64,000 bases of DNA, from the NCBI GenBank assembly GCA_933228675.1, contig OW121742.1:33262534-33326533 (forward strand), written 5' to 3'. Under the pieces are notes generated by a model, which was not told where the DNA came from, made no database searches, and worked only from the letters and a program-made list of their open reading frames with translations. This DNA comes from Stomorhina lunata. Lineage: Eukaryota > Arthropoda > Insecta > Diptera > Rhiniidae. Positions 1-10,100 of this stretch are shown piece after piece (positions within the stretch are counted from its first letter, which is position 1; each line of letters starts with the position of its first letter). The translations under genes were made by a program, and so were the position numbers.

Positions 1-419
1 TTGCCCAAATTTTTTCACGAAAATAAAAACTGATAACGAAAATTCGCAAAAAAAAATATCAAAAATTGTTCGATAAGAAAAATTTTAAAAATATGGAAAC
101 ACTTTCTGACTCTTTTGACACCTTAAGACCTTAATTACTTAAAAGTGCAAGGAATAAAAGCTATTTGTTGTTGCTTGCCCATAATTGCGCAAATTTTCCT
201 GAGACCAAGTTTTTAACAATAATCAAAATTTGGTTAAAAATTAAAAAATTTGTTAAAAATCTAAAATTTTTTAAATATATCCGATTTTCTAAGACTTAAA
301 ATTAAAAGCCAGAATTGTTTAGAGTGCAAGGATTAAAATCCATTAATCATCCTTTGCGCAACATTTTCTATGAAAACATTTTATCAGAAAAATTAAAAAA
401 AAAATTTTAAATTAAAAAA
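1..419. other. AT-rich stretch, no gene seen
   Basis: Very AT-rich sequence with no recognisable coding exon on either strand. It is probably part of the intron that precedes the terminal exon at 1186-1353, whose first exon is not visible in the window. Confidence 0.5.
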
Positions 420-1060
420 TGTTTTCTTTTTGTTAAAAAATTGTTTATATAAAAAAATTTTCAATAGAAAAATTTTTGATAAAAAATCTTTTCCATAGAA
501 AAATTTTTGTTAAAAAAATTTTTTCCATAGAAAAATTTTCCATAGAAAAATTTTTGTTAAAAAATTTTTTTCTATAGAAAAATTTTTGTTGAAAAATTTT
601 TGTTAAAAAATTTTTTCTATAGAAAAATTTTTGTTAAAAAATTTTTTCTATAGAAAAATTTTTGTTAAAAAATTTTTTCTATAGAAAAATTTTTGTTAAA
701 AAATTTTTTCTATCGAAAAATTTTTGTTAAAAATTTTTTTCTATCGAAAAATTTTTGTTAAAAATTTTTTTCTATCGAAAAATTTTTGTTAAAAATTTTT
801 GTTAAAAATTTTTTTCTATAGAAAAATTTGTGTTAAAAATTTTTTTCTATAGAAAAATTTGTGTTAAAAAATTGTTTCTATAGAAAACTTTTTGTTCAAA
901 ATTTATTTTAACAAAAATTTTTCTATAGAAAAATTTGTTTAACAAAAATTTTTTTATAGAAAAATTTATTTTAACAAATATTTTTCTATAGAAAAAATTT
1001 ATTTTAACAAAAATTTGTCTATTGAAAAAATAATTAAACAAAACTTACAATTTTTAACAA
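420..1060. repeat. AT-rich tandem array, unit about 31 bp
   Basis: Imperfect tandem repeats alternate runs of TTTTTGTTAAAAAATTTTTT with CTATAGAAAAA. The unit is about 31 bp on the left and the orientation of the motif flips near 900, where it reads TTTAACAAAAATTTTTCTAT. It belongs to the same broad class as the arrays near 26, 44, 49, 53 and 63 kb. No coding signal; open frames here are a by-product of the low-complexity repeat. Confidence 0.85.
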
Positions 1061-1185
1061 AAAATTTGCTTTAAACTTTTTAACAAAGTGTTAAACAAAA
1101 CAAATTTCTCTTTAGGAAAATTTTTTTACTATGAAAAATTGTCTTTTTGTTATTTTGACTAATTCTGAAATTATTCCTTTTTCAG

Positions 1186-1353
1186 GCTCTTATTGTTTGC
1201 GTTGCCATCATCGCTACCGTTACCGCTGTTCCCGTCGAGGAAGCCATCCCCGAGGGTATTGAAGGTGTTGCCTCCGATACAGTCAGCCCCTCCGATGATC
1301 AATCCTTTTTGTTGAAATTGAAATTGTTGAAGAAACTCTTGTTCCTCGGTTAA
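1186..1353 (+). CDS. Small secreted peptide, terminal exon only (partial)
   Basis: A pyrimidine-rich acceptor ending at 1185 opens a frame of 55 codons to TAA at 1351-1353. It begins with a hydrophobic run (ALIVCVAIIATVTAVP) that reads as the second half of a signal peptide with cleavage likely after TA-V or TAVP. An acidic middle (about 25 residues) follows, then a Leu/Lys-rich tail, LLKLKLLKKLLFLG. GC content is clearly higher than the flanks, as expected of real coding sequence. The start codon must lie in an upstream exon beyond the array, probably outside the window. An acidic pro-segment followed by a cationic amphipathic tail is a layout seen in some insect antimicrobial or other secreted peptides, but I do not recognise the family and infer only secretion. 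Confidence 0.65.
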   Translation, partial: ALIVCVAIIATVTAVPVEEAIPEGIEGVASDTVSPSDDQSFLLKLKLLKKLLFLG

Positions 1354-1482
1354 GCCAAATTTCTTCAGCCTTTAGTTAATTAATTGATACATTTGTTACG
1401 TTAGTCAGTTAAAAAGCCGACAATTATTTAATTTTAAGTTTAATGTACATACAAGATGTTTTTGCATAAGTCATGTTAGTTT

Positions 1483-1488
1483 AATAAA
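1483..1488 (+). terminator. Poly(A) signal of the small secreted peptide gene
   Basis: AATAAA (overlapping AATAAATAAATA) lies 130 bp after the stop codon at 1353, a normal 3'-UTR length for such a gene. Confidence 0.5.
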
Positions 1489-2037
1489 TAAATATAAATA
1501 TATATGAAATATTACAAAAAAGAACAAATCACGAGTTAAATTTATTTAAATAATATGAAATTATCAAACATTTCAAAAGATTATACACAATTTTTAGGAA
1601 AAAAAAATAAATTGGTAAGCCAAGGCATTAAAAACCTTTTAAAACTTAACGGCTTTTTCATATTTCCCATAACAACTCTGTGTTTAGTTATTTTTTGCAA
1701 CTTCACTGTTATACCAAATGCAACTCTATATTCTGTTTTTCTTTTATTCTTTTTTTACATATAACAGTTTGTTGTTGTTATTGTTCACAGAACAACAAGG
1801 AATTGTCACCTTGACAGCCACAAAAAAAAGACTTAAATTTTTTGGAATGAGATAAAAAGGTCAAAAGAAAGAAAAAATCTTATAAAATTAAACAATTAAA
1901 TACCAAAAATAGTATAAAAGTTTAAAAAAATCTTAAAAAATACATATATATTTTCTAGCCTAAAATTTGCTATAACTAAAAAAACAACAACAAAAAGTGA
2001 TTGCAAAAAAATTCTAAAGCGAAAAGCATAAGAAAAA
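1489..2037. other. Intergenic, upstream of the YOD1-like gene
   Basis: AT-rich sequence with a chance open frame of 69 codons at 1555-1764 that has no recognisable features. The stretch just before 2038 should hold the promoter and 5' UTR of the deubiquitinase gene; no clear core element is visible. Confidence 0.4.
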
Positions 2038-4142
2038 ATGACGGGTACATTTAGTGTAAAGTTAAAATCGAAAAATGGCCAATATATTGTCAAGGATTTG
2101 TCCCAAAAAACAACAGTGGCTGATCTCAAAGAACGTATAGCGCAAGTAACCCAAATAAGAGTGCCACAACTTCATATACTACTAGGTTTTCCACCACGTC
2201 CTTTAGATGTGGCCCCCAACAGCCAGCACACAACTTTGGAGAGCTGCGGCATTTCAAGTGGCGAGACCTTAATTGTGGAAGAGAAACCCGAATCAGAAGT
2301 TCTTAATGTTGAAGCCTCTTTGGAGGATGATGAAGCCTTGGCCCGGCGTTTGCAAGCCGAAGAGGAGGAACAGCAACTGAGAGAGGTTGTAGCTGCTGCT
2401 GTGGGTGCTGAGGAAATACCTGATGTTCCATTGCCGCTTCCTGGTTCTAGTGGCAACTTTAATGGTATACTTTTGAAAAAAGTTGTACCTGCCGATAACT
2501 CCTGCTTATTCACCAGTGTGCGTTTTGTACTCAAGGGCAAAGTGGACAATGAGGGTAGTGAAATGATGCGTCATATTATTGCCCAAGAAGTAGCGGCCAA
2601 TCCTCAAGATTATAATGATGCTGTTTTGGGTAAATCAAATGCGGAATATTGTGCTTGGATACAGAAACCTGATTCGTGGGGTGGTGCCATAGAAGTGGCC
2701 ATACTATCTAGTTACTATGGCATTGAAATTGATGTGGTTGATATACAAAATGCCATAATCAATCGTTTTGGTGAAGATAAGAATTATGGTCTCAGAGTAT
2801 TTCTTTTATTTGACGGTATTCATTACGATCCTTTGTATATGGAAACTGATGGTGTAAGTACTCATAAAGAAATATATAATAGTTTTATGTTTATGTCCTA
2901 ACACATGGTCTGAAATTTCACGAACACAAATGTTTGTCTAACATCTTTAAGTTCAGTGTCACTTCCTGATTCGTTTTTTAAAAACTTTTCTACAATCATT
3001 TATCATTTTATAGCCACAAATTACAGTATAATTTAATAAAAACAAGTATGAACAGCTGTATCCGGTGAAGCCCGACTATATGATACCCTTCACTACTAAG
3101 GTCATTAGTACATTTTAACAAATTTTCCTTAATATGTCTTTTTTTTCAAAATTTTGAGATTTAAGTAGATTTATGTCATTTCCGGCTGAGGGCCTGATAT
3201 GGAGCTAGGGTCAATTGTGGATTGATTGTTACGAAATTTCAGTAATCGGTTTATATATCGTCACCTTAAAGACGAAATACCTGTTTACAGTTTTCAAAAG
3301 TTTACAGGAGAGAGAAAAAAACGTTATAAATTTGGAAATATTTGCAATATTTAAACGAAAATTATGTATTTAGATTAAAATGAAACCAGAAATATATCGG
3401 TTAAAAAAATTTTGTTTTTTTTAAACAGAGCTTTTGTTATGCCACTTAGGTTATTTGGAATTGCAAAAATCTGATGATGAATATTATTAAAATACAATAA
3501 AATTTGTGGCTGTAAAAGGCCAAAAACTCTATTTCGGGAAGGCATCCCTATGGAAGGTACTCGAAATTGTAATCTGATTTTGTCCAAAAGTATGTACCAT
3601 ATACATATGTACCAAATTTCGTCAAATTATTATTAGTTACGAAAAACCAAAAACCAAATATAACCTTTCCACCTATGGTGGTGAAGGGTATAAAAAATGA
3701 GAGACACCTTCCACACATTAGCAATAACTGCTCCAAAATTCGTTTAAATCTGTACATATTTAACTATAACTCTTATCAAGACCCACCTTCAAAAGTAACT
3801 TAAATACAACAAATATCACGAAAACAGTCGTAAATCTAAAGATAATAGCATTTTATGTCAATATTTACATATACAATTTTTGTTTAAACCAAACCAATTT
3901 TACTTATTCTTTTTCATTTTCTTTTACAGGGCGGCGCTCCAGCTACGATTTTCCCCATCGAAGAAATGGCTGTCTATCAACAAGCGGAACAATTGGCCAA
4001 GGAAGCCAAGTCATCACGTCAATTTACTAATGTCGATAAATTCTCATTGCGCTGTTTAGAGTGTGACGTTATGTTGGTCGGTCAGCTACAGGCTACACAA
4101 CACGCTAAAGCTACTGGGCATGCAAATTTTGGAGAAATTTAA
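2038..4142 (+). CDS. YOD1: OTU-family deubiquitinase, YOD1/OTU1 type
   Basis: Two exons, 2038-2853 and 3930-4142, join in phase 0 to a 342-residue protein. Residues 1-80 form a UBX-like ubiquitin fold. The OTU cysteine protease domain starts near residue 145, with the catalytic segment PADNSCLF (Asp153, Cys156) and the catalytic His262 in FDGIHYD. The second exon encodes a linker and a C-terminal C2H2 zinc finger (LRCLECDVM...HAKATGH), ending FGEI as is usual in this family. YOD1 cleaves ubiquitin chains from substrates handled by p97/VCP in ER-associated degradation. Architecture and length match animal YOD1 (Drosophila CG4603 as I recall). A reading frame that ignores the intron would run on to 2901 and lose the zinc finger. 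The 1.08-kb intron holds a family A repeat. Confidence 0.93.
3042..3693 (-). repeat. Dispersed repeat family A, near full length, in the YOD1 intron
   Basis: The copy is in minus orientation. It starts (plus coordinates) with AACAAGTATG and GAAGCCCGACTATATGATAC, and ends with CACCTATGGTGGTGAAGGGT, the reverse complement of the start seen at 18920 and 35881. The same family recurs at 7790, 18920, 28131, 35881, 38392 and (fragment) 42262. The middle has diverged. No coding capacity is visible, so it is non-autonomous or non-coding. Confidence 0.75.
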
Positions 4143-4984
4143 TATCTCTTAATACTGGGTTCGCTTTATATGTTTGCCTTTTGCGTATTTATCTATTATT
4201 TAATAACACAATGGGTCTTGCCAGCCAATTCCATACTCTGAAATTATCATCACTTACAAACAAAAGAAAAAAAATACTTAAAACACTCAAAATGGAATAG
4301 CAAATTATCTAAAATGGAAAGAATGAAATATTAGAAATAAGCTGTAATCCTTATACTCATTGTCGGTTCTGAATTTGATATGCTAATGCTTGCATAACAT
4401 TTAAAGTAGTCGTTGTAGTAGTTTTAAATTCACATCAGAATATAACTTCTAAAACCTCATTTATTTCTCATATTTATAGAAAATAATTTTTAACTTCATT
4501 ATTTCTACTGATAACATTTTTTTTAATTTCCTAACATCATTTTAGAAGACGTTTTATTACAGTTTATTTTAAATTTAGAAATTATAATTTTGATTTTTTT
4601 TTACAAAATTTATTTGTTAATTTATTAAACTTATACATTAAAGAAACATTATGGATTTCATCATATATTGCTAAATTATTAAATAACACTATTTTAACAA
4701 AAACTCAAATGGATTTTTTTAATGAATTTCCTTTAGAAAATTAAAAAATTTTGTATTTCAAAAATTTTTTATGAATTCCTTTTTTCATAGAAGAAAATTT
4801 CTTTTATTTATAGACAAATTTTTATAAATTGGGTTCTTATTAATCAAATTATAATTCCTATATCGAATTAAAAGATATAGTTGAAAATGACTATACTTAA
4901 AACCCCATATTAAGATTAGAAACTCAATATCTTATACCAATTGTAAAGACCTCGCCCAAAAGTCTTCAGATATATACATTGTTT
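4143..4984. other. Intergenic AT-rich sequence
   Basis: This holds the 3' UTR of the YOD1-like gene followed by AT-rich sequence with poly-T tracts. I see no gene, RNA or clear repeat unit. Confidence 0.5.
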
Positions 4985-6090
4985 TACATAAATTTGATTA
5001 GGTTAGGCACGCAGTCGATGATAAGTCAGCATCACTTGGGTCCTAGAAGCGCTCCTTGTGTTGTACCTGAAAGGGATAAACTAGAAAAGAAAAACATAAA
5101 GTACCTTATTCCAGTAGGAGGTTATATAAGCCAGCCTGAAGCCTTATTAAATATAGAAAAATTTTCGATAGAAACATTTTTTTTATAGAAAAATTTTCGA
5201 TAGAAATGTTTTTCTATGAAAAATATTTTTAATATTTTCCTATAGAAAAATTTTTGATAAAAAATTTTCTGTAGAAATTTTCCATAAAAAAAATTTTTTA
5301 GAAAAATTTTCTATAGAAAAATTTTTTATAGAAAAATTTTTGACAAAAAATTTTTGTAGAGATTTTCCATAAAAATTATCTATAGAAAAACTTTTAACAA
5401 AAATTTGTGTGTAAAAAAATTGTTGATAAAAAGTTTTCTGTAGAAAAATTTTTGATAAAAAAATTTTGAAAAATTAGGTTTAATCAGGCTTGAGATCATT
5501 TAACTTTCAAAAAAATTTTCAAAAATTTTCTATAAAAAAATAATCTGCCAATACTCGACAGATTAGATGAATCATGCAGAAAAAGTGACCTCAGATTTAG
5601 AGCCCTCAAAATAGAAAGATCGAGCAGTGGCAGAGAAGATGAGTTACTGTCTCCTCCTCTTTGGTGTAGTGGCAACTACATCGCAATAACCAGTTAAGGT
5701 TGAGATTAGGTTTCGGAGAAGGTGGCGAGGCAGAGATACCAAGCATTTTGCACGTTTACTGACGTAAGTGGGCCATGTTTGCCTAAATATTGAACAAGTA
5801 GTTTCAATAGACCAGGCATTCTGCGCTGACCCATTAAGGGATTGCCAAACCACTGATTTGCAGGCGGATAGCGGCAAGCTCGTAAATTGATCGATGTTAT
5901 CCTGACTCAGGAGAGCACTGGATTTACCAAATTTGTCAGCAGTGGAGTTACCAGGTATGTTGTTGTTCCCGGGTACCCAGAAAAGTTGGATATTGCAATG
6001 TCTCACCATCTCGTTAAGAGATGCCGGCATTCGCGAGTAAGAACAGATGTCGCGTGGACATTAGATAGGGTTTTTATGGCAGACTGACTG
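4985..6090 (-). mobile_element. Decayed non-LTR retrotransposon: RNase H end and 3' UTR
   Basis: On the minus strand, 6085-5644 reads as the end of a retrotransposon polyprotein. A segment SAIKTLSNVHATSVLTREC lies in one frame, then NIQLFWVPGNNNIPGNSTAD in another; this is the typical RNase H motif block (WVPG..IPGN..AD). A frameshift near 6010-6030 separates the two parts, so it is dead. The 3' UTR continues to about 4985 and ends in GGTTAGG-type sequence. An AT array (5155-5545) interrupts it. The corresponding 3' UTR without the array lies at 7440-7690. Family knowledge places such RNase H domains in the I, Jockey-related, R1 or LOA clades; I cannot choose among them. Confidence 0.7.
5155..5545. 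repeat. AT-rich array inside the retrotransposon 3' UTR
   Basis: Irregular repeats of TATAGAAAAATTTTTGATAA separate two blocks that are close together in the related copy at 7440-7690. The array therefore arose in, or was inserted into, an existing transposon relic. Confidence 0.65.
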
Positions 6091-6271
6091 AAACAAAAAT
6101 CACTTATTAAAATAAATTTGATTGTGTTCTTTGACTTTTGGTGAAAGGTGTGAGATTTGGCATAGCCAAAATAGCACTCTTTTAATTGTTTTAATTTAAA
6201 TACAGAACGATACATTTATTAATAGAATTTTACTAGATTTATAAAATCAACATGTTAAATCTTCATAAGCC

Positions 6272-6757
6272 CTATGAAGTTGTTACCCATGGCGGTGTCA
6301 TGGGAGCAGGATTTTGTAAATAGGACATAACAACAGCGCTTACACTCAACATAAAGGAAGAAAGAACCTATAAAACACCAAGAAGAATTTAAATTATAAA
6401 AAATCCCTTAATTTAGAATTATCAATTCTATGAACACCAACCTGTTTGGCGTCATCACTGACACGAGAGCTGGCAAAGCTAATGCAGGAACAGTACAAAG
6501 CAAACCAAGCGCACCATTTCAATTTCATCATCAAACCACACATGGAAAAGATCATGCCTTAAAAATTAAAATGGATAATTAATTAATTTGAAGTTAATAA
6601 TTCATTAATTCAAATTGAAAGAAAGCTCACCCAAGATATTCATGTAGTCGGGAGTTAAATCTTCATTGCCGGTGCCACTGCCATTTTGGCCTTGGTTTTG
6701 TGGTGGCTTATAGCGATTCACTTTTTCTTTGCGTCGGGGATCTACTAAGGAATTCAT
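6272..6757 (-). CDS. Asterix: Asterix, PAT-complex subunit (WDR83OS homologue)
   Basis: Three exons on the minus strand (6757-6631, 6557-6442, 6367-6272) join in frame to 112 residues. The N terminus has the basic [14 protein letters not shown] segment, then the highly conserved [16 protein letters not shown] and a Lys-rich hydrophobic stretch [18 protein letters not shown]. Next comes [10 protein letters not shown], then a second membrane segment [15 protein letters not shown] and the MTPPW end. Human Asterix is 106 residues with the same order. It pairs with CCDC47 in the ER, where it chaperones transmembrane segments during membrane-protein insertion. A Gln/Asn/Gly-rich insert in the N-terminal tail accounts for the extra length. 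It is divergent from the SYCP2-like gene, with starts 382 bp apart. Confidence 0.95.
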
Positions 6758-7139
6758 GTTTTCTTTTTTTACTATTAATTAAATTTCTAAATTATTCCAC
6801 AAAAAAAATTAGGTCGTCAATGGGAAAAGAAGATAAAAGAGATAATTTGTAATGACAATAGAAAAATGTCAATAATGACGTTCGATATTATAATTGTCAT
6901 AGTGTAAAAACGACCTAACCATCCAGGCGAATTAGCTTTTAAATACAACTCTACCGACTGTTAATTTGTGGCAAAATCTTCATTGACAGATCGAAAAAAT
7001 CTTTTCTATAAATTTCATAGAAAATTACTTCAGAAAAGGTAAAATAAAATAACTATTGGTTTAAAAAGACTCTAAAAAATGGAATAATGTAAAATATTTA
7101 CTTTTTTAAATTCCGTTGAAGACTTTTACAAGATTTATC
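6758..7139. promoter_or_regulatory. Shared upstream region of Asterix and the SYCP2-like gene
   Basis: 382 bp separate two start codons that point away from each other, so both promoters must lie here unless there are unseen 5' UTR exons. No TATA box, DRE or other core motif stands out. The call rests on gene geometry only. Confidence 0.4.
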
Positions 7140-10100
7140 ATGTCTTCTAATAACAACAAAAATAACGGTAAAAAGCGGCAAACTATTGCTGACCTTGAAA
7201 AAGAAGCCTATAACTTGGAAAACAATTTGGGACTTGTGGTAAGCTTTTTAAATGAAGGAATGTGTTTTTCGCTTAATAAACTTTATTGTTTTTTAGGATA
7301 AATCCTTTTTAAATAAGATTGTAAAAACTATATGCTCCATTATGGTTAGAGTGCAACATGGGGAAACCGGTATATTTAGTGTAATTATAAAGTGGTTTCG
7401 TTTATATGTGGTAAGTGCAAATAATTGTTTTATTCACCTATACTTAGGTTAGGTTAGGTTAGGTAGGATGTAGTCCGTAAGGTCCGCGTCACTTGGGTCC
7501 AAAACGAGGGCCCTTTGTAATTCTTCAAGGGAGATTGAAGCAAATTTCTAAACTACCGTATATAAGAGGCTCAGTTAGAGCCAGCCAGATGCACCAATAA
7601 AAGAGCATATTTTACGAATATTGATGTTCGAGATCTCTGATAAATCATGCAAAAAAAAAAGGAATCCCAGATGGAGGGTCCTAATATCAGTCTATACTCA
7701 AATTAACGTTAATTACTGACTTATTAGGCTAAAAAATGTTACGTCTAGAAATTTGGACATAGGTTATCATTTTCATGTGTACTTTTGTAGAAGGGGATTT
7801 TCGAAATATTTAAGTGGTAAAAACGTCAAAAATCGAGCGATCACTTAGAATCAATTTTTGAGTCGATTTAACGATGTCAATCCGTCTGGACGGCTGTCTG
7901 GACCCCACATGCAAACTACATAATTTGATAAAATTTGGTACAGTTCCTTTTTTTGGTGGAATTATCTTTGCTAATGAAATTAGTCAAAATCAGTCCATTA
8001 TTTCTGATACCTTCCGAAATTGAGTTTTTGGGCACGAATTTCAGTATAGTTTGAAAAAATATAAAACTACTGATTATATAAACTGAAATCACTGTACTAA
8101 AATTCGTTGGAATCGGTCCATATTTGACACATAGCTCCCATACATACTCTATTGACTATTGGAATACATACGACTTCAGTGGTGTAGGGTATCATATGGT
8201 CGGGCTCGACGGACTGTAATGCTTTCTTACTAGTGTTTTAGGGACTTTTCTCATATTACGTAACGCTTTTAGGAGGGTATATGACTTTTGTTACGGTAGA
8301 GGAATTTTGTATGCGTATTTCTATTAAAGTGTGTTACACAGGAGGGAGGAGGTTCAAAATCTGCAAAAATAGCGTTACGTAATATGTATACAGCCCTTTA
8401 TCTACATTTTGCTATAAAAATTTAATTTCCAAAAATTAATTTTGTTTTTAGAAAGTTTACATTTCCATCAATCCAGATGATGGAAACCTATTAAAATATT
8501 ATGAAGGTTCTGTACCCACCATCATATCCTACATTATAGGATGTTTGCAATATAAATCCAAAGAAACAGCCAATTATCACTTTAAGTTACTTGAGATTTT
8601 TGAGGATATATTAGAAAATGTACCAACGAATGCAATAAAACAAATTGAAAAATTTGAAATTGGCACCATGTAAGTATAAATCGTATTTTTCCCTTAAAAC
8701 GTTAACTATTAAATATATTTATTTTTTTTTTATTTTAAATAAAAAGTGGATGTTTATGGAATCCCATAGATATGGCAGGTGATTTTAATACACAATCAAA
8801 GGCTTTGAAAATACTCTCAGTATTATTAAAACAATTTGATGAAGGCAGACAAAACGAGGAACTTAAATATATAAAATGGACAAATTTAAATTTATTTCAA
8901 GATAAATTAAAAACAATTGTCCAGGCCACGGAATTAGCACATGTTATAGAAAATGTAAGTTTTGTATAAATCACGCCAAAACAAAATTAATTTGATTTAT
9001 CTTGTTTTTAGTCTACTCGAGAATTATTAAATAACTATAATATGAATTTATCCAAAAATATTTTGGTTTATTCATTTTTTTGTTCTACTTCTATATTGGA
9101 TCATAAATATAAATTTTATAAACCTTTGGTAAGTGATTAATAATGTATTATTTACATATTGTTTAATGTAATTAAAATTATCAAATTTTAGAATCTTCAA
9201 CATTTTTGGATTGATATAAATTATCGACCAAAAACCTTGTCTTACATGTCACGTTTTAAAATGCATTCCCATGCTAAATATGAAAATGTCAATGTCATTT
9301 TAAGGATTCAAACGATGAAATTGTAAGGATGCTAAATATAAACAAGTTCTATTTAGTTTTATTTAGGACATATATTTCTTTTTTCTACAGAGAAAATAAT
9401 ATTTTGTTTGTATATTTTAAACCACCCGGTGAATTTTCAAAATATTCCCAAGAATTTACAAATCTCAAGGATAATCTTATACAATTTACTTTAGCAAAAG
9501 ATGAGGTTACACGTTTAAAGGAGAATAGCTATATAATGGATTACTTTAATAGGTTTGAAGAAACTGTTGAAATTAAGCCTAAGAAATCTCGCAATGAACA
9601 TAACAAAATATTTAATTTGTTAAAGAATGAAATGTCCATCAATATACAAGGTAGGAGAATTTAAAGACCAAACAAAATATAGGGCTACATAAATAATTTA
9701 AAAACTAATTACATTATAATTGTGTATTAATAAAAACTTCAATAAAAACTTATATTTTAGAGAGCAGATCAAAAAAATCATCATCTAAAAGTGGCTCAGA
9801 AGTTTTTAAAAGAAGTAACATGTTCCGATTTGACTCGTCGCCAGAAAGCAATACGAACAACATAGGTAAAACCTCAACTGCGTTGAGGGATCCTCAGGCT
9901 TTCAACATAAATGAGCTTTTAGTTGAATCTCCGAAAACATCAAGAAAACCGGAAAAAGAAATGGATAAACATCCTATTAGGAAATTGCGTGATAGAAAGA
10001 AATTTTTTACATCATTTATTGACGATACGGATGACGAAATTATTTGCAAAAAGACTAAAAGGAAAAGAGCACCAAATAGAAAATCAAGGTAAAAGCCGAT

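Noticed and set aside
847..1041. Open frames in AT arrays (also at 45085, 49216 and others), rich in Phe/Lys/Ile
   Set aside because: They are translations of the tandem repeat itself, with no start context, conservation or domain.
1555..1764. 69-codon frame with a hydrophobic segment
   Set aside because: AT-rich, no recognisable homology, no splice or context support; likely chance.
2172..2549. 125-codon frame antisense to YOD1 exon 1
   Set aside because: Mirror of a real coding exon; Ser/Ala-rich composition follows from the opposite strand's codon use. The same applies to antisense frames at 15584-15862, 21347-21709 and over eIF3l.
7446..7464. TTAGG-like telomere repeat
   Set aside because: Only about four units, at the end of a retrotransposon relic; flies do not use TTAGG telomeres.
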